Source of the DNA: Chrysomallon squamiferum
Taxonomy: Eukaryota; Mollusca; Gastropoda; Neomphalida; Peltospiridae
Assembly (NCBI GenBank): GCA_012295275.1
Contig: CM022667.1
Location: 2,359,501 to 2,399,500, forward strand
DNA: 40,000 bases
Reading direction: 5' to 3'
Position 1 is the first letter of the stretch, and each line of letters starts with the position of its first letter. The translations under genes were made by a program, and so were the position numbers. Below the pieces are notes generated by a model. It did not search any database, was not told where the DNA came from, and worked only from the letters and a program-made list of their open reading frames with translations. Below are positions 32,522 to 40,000 of this stretch, piece after piece.

Positions 32522-34249
32522 GGCTGATGTTAATATTTGGTGTTATTATCTTGAAACAAAGTGGAAGATGTTGTGTTTAACGTTTTGTTAGATTTGTTGG
32601 CCGTAAAGAGAAATTTGAATTATAAAATTTAAATTACAAACAATACAGTTGCTGTTCTTACAAAATTTAAAAAAAACACCAAGAAACTGATTCATTATGT
32701 CTATCTTTCAGTGCTTGCATTTTTCAGTTTTTGTTATGTCTGCTTGGAGCATGATTATTTCAGGAGCATTCCTTCACTGCACAAAGCTAGCCCTGTTAAC
32801 ATTGTTTCCCCTTTTTCTTGGGTTGCTTAGCAACAGCGTATAATCCTAAGATGGCCATCAGTATCGTAAAAGTTATCAGTAGTTTGTCATTAAGTAGTTT
32901 CGGTTATTTTAAACTTGGGTAAACATTTACTGTATAATGGCTCACTGTTTGAAGAGGTTTAAAATTAGAATTTTTCAACAGTTTCCTTTGTTTTGTTTCA
33001 ATCAGTTGTTTTTAAGTTGTATCTGTGTTTTTGAAGAAGAAAACACTGAACGATTGTTTTATATTTTGTTTTGAGTTTTCTGACATGGTCATATTTTGTA
33101 TTATTGGTTGAAAAAAGTATAAAAGTGTTATTTTTGAATATAATAATGGAAAACTGTTTTAAATAAAGAAAACTGTGTATATGTATGTGTACATGTGAAT
33201 GTTTATTGCCATGCATAGTTCATTAGTTTGAGGAGGATTTGTGTATGTGTGTGTGTGTGTGTGCACATGTGCATGTGTGTGTTTTTGAGATTGTCATAAT
33301 GAATTAATCTTTAAAAAAAACAAAAACATTTGATATTTTATCTAATAAGAGTAATAACTTGACATAAATAGTTTGGTTTCAACCAAATTAATAACAATAA
33401 ATTTTATTTTTAATTAATAATTATCTCAAGAAAATATTTTATTATTTAATTATTTTTGTTATATTTTATTATTATTAAAATTATTATTTTTTAATATATA
33501 TTCTGTTGCCATACAGTAACAATCTAGTCTGCAGATACACACAGCATAAATACACTCTTTTTGATTAGTAGCATGCAGTAAATTCTTAATTGCATTTTTT
33601 CTCAACAGGACGTGGTCTGTTTTAATTATCGGGCATGGAAAAAGTTCGGGTCATAACAAAGACTGATATATTAAAATTTTATGTTCATTATAAATAAAGC
33701 CTGGACATGACAGTTAACATTTTTAGAAAAGTCGGTTGCTATAGCAGAAACTTGGTTGGTAGCTAAGCTATAGTAGTGTGGTGATCTGGTATTTGATTTC
33801 GGAACGTTTCAAATAACCTATCCGATACTGACAGTTTATAATTTATCACTTTTTTGGTGTGGTCTTTGGTTATTTATCTATTTCATAGTAACAGAATAAT
33901 ATACTAGCAGCACAGCTGGTTGGTACCATCTGTTTAGGAAATGTTAATATTTTTATATATATATATGTATGTATGTATGTATGTATTTGTTATCAAAATT
34001 TATTATCAGTTATAAAAGTCCTTGTAAGTAAAATGATATACGTTTGTTGTTAATCAGATATGACACAGCCAGAAGCAAAAGCAGGAAAGCACATAATTAT
34101 ATATTGGTAAATGAATTTGTGACTGTTTTAATTATGAATTTGTAATAATATAGAATTCTATACTGATTATTAGGCAATCAAAGAAACAGCTAGAAGATGT
34201 ATATTACATTGTTTTAAATGATATCTTAATCTTAAATATAACAAAATGT

Positions 34250-34255
<6 letters not shown>
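32522..34255. other. Intronic AT-rich DNA
   Basis: Imperfect GT tract at about 33242-33282 and TA then (GTAT)n at 33955-33988. Otherwise nothing beyond AT-rich unique DNA. Confidence 0.45.

Positions 34256-34256
<1 letters not shown>

Positions 34257-34285
<29 letters not shown>
34257..34285. repeat. A29 tract
   Basis: Twenty-nine consecutive A residues. Confidence 0.95.
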
Positions 34286-34288
<3 letters not shown>

Positions 34289-34629
34289 TCAACCAGTTTT
34301 GTTTTGCTAGTTTTTGGAATGGATTTTGAATAAATGGTAGGTTCTTTTTATGCTACTTACCATATTAAAAACAAATAAGGAGAGGACGTTGAATGAATTG
34401 CATTCTCATTTTGTCTTATTTACAACATTTAAATCCGAAACATTTACGTATAATTATTGTAGCCCTATTAAATTAAGCATATGTTTGGCAAAAAAATACA
34501 TATTTCTGATATGGATTTTTTTTTTTTTTTTCTGAAATTTAAAGGTTTTTATTAATATTTTCTGATGCCAGATAATTTAATAGATGTTCCTCCTGTGGGG
34601 ATCTCTTGGTTATCAGCTATCTTTAACAA

Positions 34630-34965
34630 TATTTAAAAATGTTATCTCATGATGTCTCCAGTCTCAGCACATTTCAGCAAACTGGAAAACCATGTTCGGT
34701 GTATTTGCCAAGTATTTCAGACAGTTATCTCACAGCTGTTTTATCAGCAAGGGTTGAAGAGTGGCACTATTTTTCAAAAAAAAAAATTTTTTTAAATGCC
34801 ATATGTATGTATGTATGTATGTATGTGTATGTGTGTGTTTTGTGCAGTGTTTATGAGGTATGCGGTTTTGGAAAGAGGCAGGATAATTTTAAAAGATTTA
34901 TGGCCATGTTCTTCAAGGATGAAAAATTCAAATTTATAGTCACGTTCTTGTTACTAATGTGAAAT
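34630..34965 (+). other. Intronic open frame, probably not coding
   Basis: A 107-codon frame (34639-34962) begins with a balanced segment (SSLSTFQQTGKPCSVYLPSI) but then reads through an A/T run and a (GTAT)n repeat. No splice signals flank the balanced part convincingly. Perhaps a mobile-element remnant. Confidence 0.25.
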
Positions 34966-34980
34966 TTGTATAACGTGTGG

Positions 34981-35000
34981 AGAGAGAGAGAGAGAGAGAA
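34981..35000. repeat. (GA)n microsatellite
   Basis: About 10 GA units. Confidence 0.93.
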
Positions 35001-35291
35001 GGAGGGAAGAATCCAGAAATGGGCATTCTTGCAGTCAGATAACCTAACAGTTATGAATTCCTGGAGCAGTAGAACATTTGGTTTATTATTTATTACAGAC
35101 TCTGCTTTCTGAAGTTTTTTGCTTTCCTGTTTTTTAATTCAGGACTGAATGTTGTTAAAATCTGTTTATTCCAATTATGGGAATAATAAATAAAACGAAT
35201 GCTGATCCCAAAACACTACCACATGCATGAACATGAATGAGCACAAACACCAGGAAATAAACAAGCAAGGACACACACACTCAGACAGGCT

Positions 35292-35299
35292 TCTCTCTC

Positions 35300-35348
<49 letters not shown>
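35292..35348. repeat. (CT)n microsatellite
   Basis: About 28 CT units with one C insertion; gives false Arg/Glu and Ser/Leu frames on opposite strands. Confidence 0.95.
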
Positions 35349-35350
<2 letters not shown>

Positions 35351-36860
35351 GTCCTGATCACAGACACTACTTAAAACAATCTCTAGATAATTGTCAGTTA
35401 GATGATCCTGGTTGAAAGCATGCTTCAAACTGAACCGGTAAATCGATAAGGAAAACAAATACAAGCTGCAACCAACATGTTACAGTGATTATTTGTGTAA
35501 ATAACTATTACCTATACACAGTAAGATCATTAGTATGTATTTATGCCCTGTGTTGACTTTGGTGAGTGATGCATGGTCTCATCTTAAAACAAAAACAAAC
35601 CAAAAAAACCCCACATTTACTTGGTAAATGGTTTTAGATAAGTAATGATTACAGAAGTGGAATTAATTCCAAGATGATTAAATATTTTATTTAAATGATA
35701 AAATATATATAATAATAAATAGCATGAGTGGATTAATGAATAACAGTTGCAGTTTTTGAAGGTGATCTTTGTTTTTCAATTATAAAAAAAAAAAATGAGA
35801 AAGAAAAGAAAATAGTGATACGAAGAACAGGACAGTAATGACTAGAAATGTTATTTGTTGAATTTATTTATTAAAATATTTGGTATATGTCCTCACAATT
35901 ATTTTACATTTAATTTCATAACATAAAATAATAAAACTGATTATAATACAATAAAGTAATGGAGTGCAGTGTTTGAATAAAAGGTACTGGTAAAAACACC
36001 CCTGTAATGCAGTCACAGATCTGGCCATGATTAGTTTTTGTCATTGGTGTTTGGAAGTTGTTATTTTAATCATGAGTTTGGGCAGTTCTGATAAAAGCAG
36101 ACCATAAATTTGATTATTTGATAAAATATAGTTTTACCTCTTGGTTCTGTTTCTGAAGTTAAAGCTCATAAAATCTGTATAGAAATTATTCATGGTATAA
36201 AATATTTGAAGAATCTTTGTCAGTGATTCCAGAATCTTTTTGGTGAATACGTCTTCTTAAGAAAACAATGATTCAGTTTAAGCTGTTGGGGGTTTTTTGT
36301 GGGTCTTTTTCATTTTTTTTTTTATCATTTTCTTTTTGTTTAATAAACAGAAGAAAGAAAAGCACCATGATAAATTCCACTTGGACTGGTTATCACCAGG
36401 ATTTTCAAATTAGTTTTAGGACATTCATTGTTCCATGATAAGGCTGATTGATGGCATAGATGTTTTTTTGTTGGCGGTTGTTTTTTTTATAAATAAAAGT
36501 ACTCTTACATATTACATAGTCTGGATTTTATAACAGGCTGTCAGAAAACATTAAACAGATATGTTTTTGTATTTCATGGCCAATGCGTTCTGACGCAATG
36601 CGTGAGTAATTATGTTTTGCACAAATGGTCATTAGAACACATTATCTGGAAAGAAGAGGTAAAAAACAGATAGCAGTTTTGTTTTCTGCAGACACTCAGT
36701 CTGAAACCAGTGCAACTTTTTATCAACATCGCACAATGTCTGATTATAACTTTGTCTGGGTTCAATTGTTTGTTTTGGCAGTTTACTTTGCGAGTTAATG
36801 GATTCGGAAATACTTGTACATAATAAGTTAGTTGTTTGAAACTCATTTCAAGACCTTTTT
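35349..36860. other. Intronic AT-rich DNA
   Basis: No supported gene. A minus-strand frame at 36610-36846 (78 codons) lies in a slightly less AT-rich patch; TGCGTTCTGACGCA at 36586-36599 is a small inverted repeat. Confidence 0.4.
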
Positions 36861-36866
36861 TGTTAT

Positions 36867-37105
36867 CTTTCTCTCTCTCATTTGAAGATTTTTACATTTT
36901 CTTTTTCTCTCTCATTTGAAGATTTTTACCTTTTCTTTTTCTCTCTCATTTGAAGATTTTTACATTTTCTTTTGGCTTCTCATTTGAAATTTTTTTACAT
37001 TTTCTTTCTGTCTCTCATCTGAAGACTTTTATGTAATCTTTCTCCATCATTTGAAGAATTCTACATTATCTCTTTCTCATTTGACAGCTTGGGTTATCTT
37101 TAGCC
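36867..37105 (+). repeat. Minisatellite, unit about 34 bp, seven copies
   Basis: The unit CTCTCTCATTTGAAGATTTT followed by TACATTTTCTTTTT is anchored on TTTGAAG (or variants) at 36881, 36915, 36949, 36983, 37018, 37050 and 37080. The first three copies are almost identical and later copies decay. Confidence 0.9.
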
Positions 37106-37804
37106 ATCTCTTTTTACTTATTTTCTTTCATTCCTTTTCTCTTGTTTCTGTTTTTCTTCTTCTTCACGGTTTTATCTTCTCTTGTATGTGTTGTATTTCT
37201 GTTAAAATTAAAAGTAAAGGTTTTGAATGTGTGTTTGTCAAAAATAAACTGATAAAACCCAGTACCGGCTCTCTGTCAATGTATCAGTCCATCTCACTTT
37301 AGTAGTTAAAATTCTTTATTATATTAATTTTTTTTAATTATTATAATTTTTAAATTATTTTTTTTATGCTTTTTCTCTTATTTTTGTTCAGTATCTTTTA
37401 TCTGTTCTGTTTATGCTTTAATATTTTATCATTCTTTTTTTTTTACCAGTATGAAAACCTGGCTGTGTAGAGAAGATGATTATTTCGCTGTAAATAGCAG
37501 CATCTAGTAAAATAAAGTGATTGTACGGCTAGGTAAATGACTGCCTAATGACTCCATGTACAAAAGGAACAAAATCTCCTATTGTGTGTTTTGAAGATAA
37601 CACAGATCTGAATACTTCACACTACAAATTATGCTGCATTTATTAGAAACTGAAAGGTCAGAGTAACATGATCTATACAAATTGGGGAGTACTTTGTGGC
37701 AGGGTGATTTGACATGGCTTGAAATGTGTTTGAATTTGAGATAGGTGTAATAATCATTTAACCTTTTTAGTTCAGGAAATATGAAGTACTGTAAAGTAGT
37801 GGTT

Positions 37805-37806
<2 letters not shown>

Positions 37807-37855
<49 letters not shown>

Positions 37856-37917
37856 ACTGTATCTGAGAGAGAGCAAGAGAGAGACATATAGAGGGACAGA
37901 GAGAGAGAGAGAGAGCA
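37807..37917. repeat. (TG)23 microsatellite followed by GA-rich repeats
   Basis: TG units at 37807-37853, then imperfect GA units at 37866-37917. Confidence 0.95.
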
Positions 37918-38229
37918 CTGCGTCTGCTGATTGCAGATATTATTTTTTCATTATGTTCACATTAATTCTTATTTTCTTAGTGACTGTTATTGAGTCATAG
38001 CCATGCATATCTTTAAATAAGAAAAAAAAAAAAAGAGAATGTTTTGGGTGTGTTCAGAAATTTCTTAAATAAACATTTCTTCCTTTTACACTCGCATATA
38101 TTGAAACTAGAAATAAATTTAAATTTTTTTTTTTTTTTTTTAAATTTTACAAAAAAATATTTTGATTCAACAAATATCACAGCTGACTCAGTTGCGGTTT
38201 TCTCCAAAGCATTAAGACGTAATTATAGG

Positions 38230-39340
38230 TGTAACATGCTCGCCTGAGGCTTGAAAGGTGGAGGCATGGAACCCTTCTAATGACTGTCTAGTTATTTATT
38301 TAGACATGCACACAGTCCTACAAGTGAGCTGTGGAGGTGTTCATTACAGTGTCTGCCCGAGGCTTCAAAGTTCACAGGATCAAACCTCGCTAATGAACAT
38401 GTTGAGTTATTTATTTAGACATGTGGAATCGTATAAGCAGGATGTAGTGCTGCTTTTTTTTTTTTTTTTTTTTTTTTTTTATTTCAGGTGACAGGATTTC
38501 TCCTTTCTGTCAGATCCATTAATGTTTAGTTACTGGTAGGATATTAAAGTGTATTACTGAATACGTTTGGTCTCAAGTTTATTGTTTCTAATGGCTCTGT
38601 TGTGTTATTTATTTTCAACTGCCCAGGTCTAGGAAGGCCCAGAATTGGTAGACACTGACATTTTTACTTGGCATTAGGCTGCAAGATCTATTGTTCCTAA
38701 CAGCTACATTGGATATTTATTTATTTACAGCTGCAAAGGTATAAGAAGAGCCAATTTCAGTAGACTGAAGATTTTAAGTGAGCTTGCGTTGCAGGATCTA
38801 TTCTACATAATGGCTCTATAAGTATTTTTTTTTTTTGACTGTTGCAGAAGTTTTGAAAGAGCCAATATTTGTAGACATTGATGTTTTTACTAAGCTTTGG
38901 GTTGCAGGATCTGTTCTTCCTAATAGCTCCGTTGAGTTAATTTATCTAAAAACTGCAGAAGTGTTGAAATTTACCAATGTTTGTAGACACTGAAGTAGTT
39001 ACTGGGCATTAGGTTTCAAAGTCTATTCTTCCTTAAACCTCTGTTGAGTTATTTTATTTCCAAGTGCTGAGAAGTGAGATACAGGACTGCAAAAACATTG
39101 GCAGACATTGAAATGCATTGATAAATTTATTACATTGTTTATTAAGTCTTTGGTTACAGGATCAGTTCTTCTTAATGGATATTTTTGGTTACGTATTTTA
39201 GAATGGCAGAACTGTAATAGTTTTTGTGTGTTCGAGATTTAATGGGTCGTAAGTTCATTTCTTTTAAATGGATAAGCTATGTGGTTGTTTTTTTGTTGTT
39301 TTTTTAAATGCAAAGCTGTTGTAGTGAATTTGGGATTGTT
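38230..39340 (+). repeat. Diverged satellite-like array, unit about 110-118 bp
   Basis: Eight or nine units share a GCAGGATCTATTCTTCCTAA-type block followed by TGGCTCTGTTGAGTTATTTATTT and then an ACTGCAGAAGTGTTGAAA(G)AGCCAAT and GTAGACACTG part. The TTATTT anchor falls near 38291, 38406, 38604, 38715, 38822, 38936, 39048 and 39188. A poly-T insertion (38453-38480) separates the second and third clear units. The first two units contain tRNA-like bases (GCTCGCCTGAGGCTTGAAAG and GGAACCC). Confidence 0.82.
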
Positions 39341-39895
39341 TGAACAGATCAGTTTATGCAGTTTGTACAGTAAATATGTTCTTGGTATCAAGGATAAGTT
39401 CTGAAAAATTTAAGAATTTATTTATCCATCTCTGCTACACATGAGTGAGTTACAATTACAGATTTTTTTTTTTTACTGATTTTAAACTGTTTGCCTACGG
39501 TATAAAACAACATGGTCACCTGATATATTGTTAACTTCATAACATATGATTTTGTCCAAATTTTAGGTTATTGGCCTGGGGTATGAAACTTAGTTTTCAG
39601 CTTATCTGTGATTCTGAATAAAAAAAAAAAAACAGTAGATGGATAAAAATAACATCAGTTGTTTTTTTTTAAATGTTTTTGCTTAAGGCATGCACAATGG
39701 GTTATGTGTCAGTTTGTTTTCAAACTGCTTTTATTGTATAGCAACACTTTACAAATATGATAATCTTATTTTTCCATGATTCATGAATTATTATGTGTAA
39801 AAAAAAAAAAAAAAATTAATATTTTATAACTGAAAATAAGCAAAGCATTTCTGACTGGTTAATCAAAAACTACATTCATACATACGTTTCACACA
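39341..39895. other. Intronic AT-rich DNA, possibly decayed array
   Basis: Possible further, poorly aligned units of the neighbouring array near 39370-39460. A tracts at 39619 and 39800. Nothing else. Confidence 0.35.
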
Positions 39896-40000
39896 TACAT
39901 ATACACTCCTGCATTCATATATAAATACATACATACATACATACAGGTACATACACACATGCATACATACATTTATACATAGTACGTATATATGCATACA
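39896..40000. repeat. (CATA)n microsatellite running to the window edge
   Basis: CATA/TACA tetranucleotides with interruptions. Confidence 0.9.

Larger units (their letters stand above)
30009..40000 (+). other. MTSS1: Intron 3 of the MTSS1-like gene, 5' part
   Basis: Opens with GTAAGT in phase 1 and continues past the window edge. AT-rich, CpG-poor, with many simple and tandem repeats listed separately. No further exon of the gene was found in it. Confidence 0.8.

Noticed and set aside
34639-34962. 107-codon intronic frame
   Set aside because: Only the first third is balanced; the rest runs through simple repeats and the splice context is poor.
30009-40000. Search for the fourth coding exon of the MTSS1-like gene
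   Set aside because: No segment encoding GTREIG or RHRSIE-like residues with splice signals was found by eye; it probably lies beyond the window.
1-40000. CRISPR arrays, operons, phage or plasmid functions
   Set aside because: No short direct repeats with regular spacers of that type and no prokaryotic gene organisation; the tandem repeats are eukaryotic micro- and minisatellites.

Overview
The window looks like a piece of an AT-rich invertebrate nuclear genome. The microsatellite load is heavy (CA/GT, TC, ATT, TAC, TTTA and poly-A/T tracts in almost every kilobase), introns are many kilobases long, and there is only one clear protein-coding gene. The combination of an MTSS1/MIM-type gene, very long introns and dense simple repeats fits a mollusc, most likely a cephalopod such as an octopus. 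That taxon is an inference; the sequence directly supports only an animal genome.

Layout. Bases 1-14.6 kb hold no convincing gene: simple-repeat tracts alternate with low-complexity, AT-rich DNA that still contains frequent CpG. Weak candidates there are a minus-strand open frame at about 10.4-10.7 kb, a possible minus-strand first exon at 8.8-9.0 kb and a CTCF-like motif at 5.8 kb. At 14.6-15.05 kb lies a CpG-bearing promoter/5' leader candidate with a palindromic E-box and three chained upstream ORFs.

The gene. Three plus-strand exons at 15055-15132, 27210-27271 and 29935-30008 join in phase and encode the first 71 residues plus one base of an I-BAR (IMD) domain protein of the MTSS1 (missing-in-metastasis) family. 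Intron 1 is 12,077 bp, intron 2 is 2,663 bp and intron 3 runs off the window (at least 9,992 bp). The rest of the I-BAR domain, the linker and the WH2 motif must lie beyond base 40000.

Introns. They are packed with diverged tandem repeats of unit lengths from about 20 to 160 bp (near 21.9, 22.7, 23.2, 23.7, 26.0, 28.4, 29.1, 31.9, 36.9 and 38.2-39.3 kb). The most notable one, about 141-178 bp per unit at 29.1-29.93 kb, ends exactly at the splice acceptor of exon 3, so each earlier unit carries an acceptor-like copy. CpG falls sharply just after exon 1 and stays low to the end of the window, as expected for a germline-methylated gene body in a mollusc. I found no operon, CRISPR array, tRNA, rRNA or complete mobile element, and no evidence of a wholly new multi-gene system.
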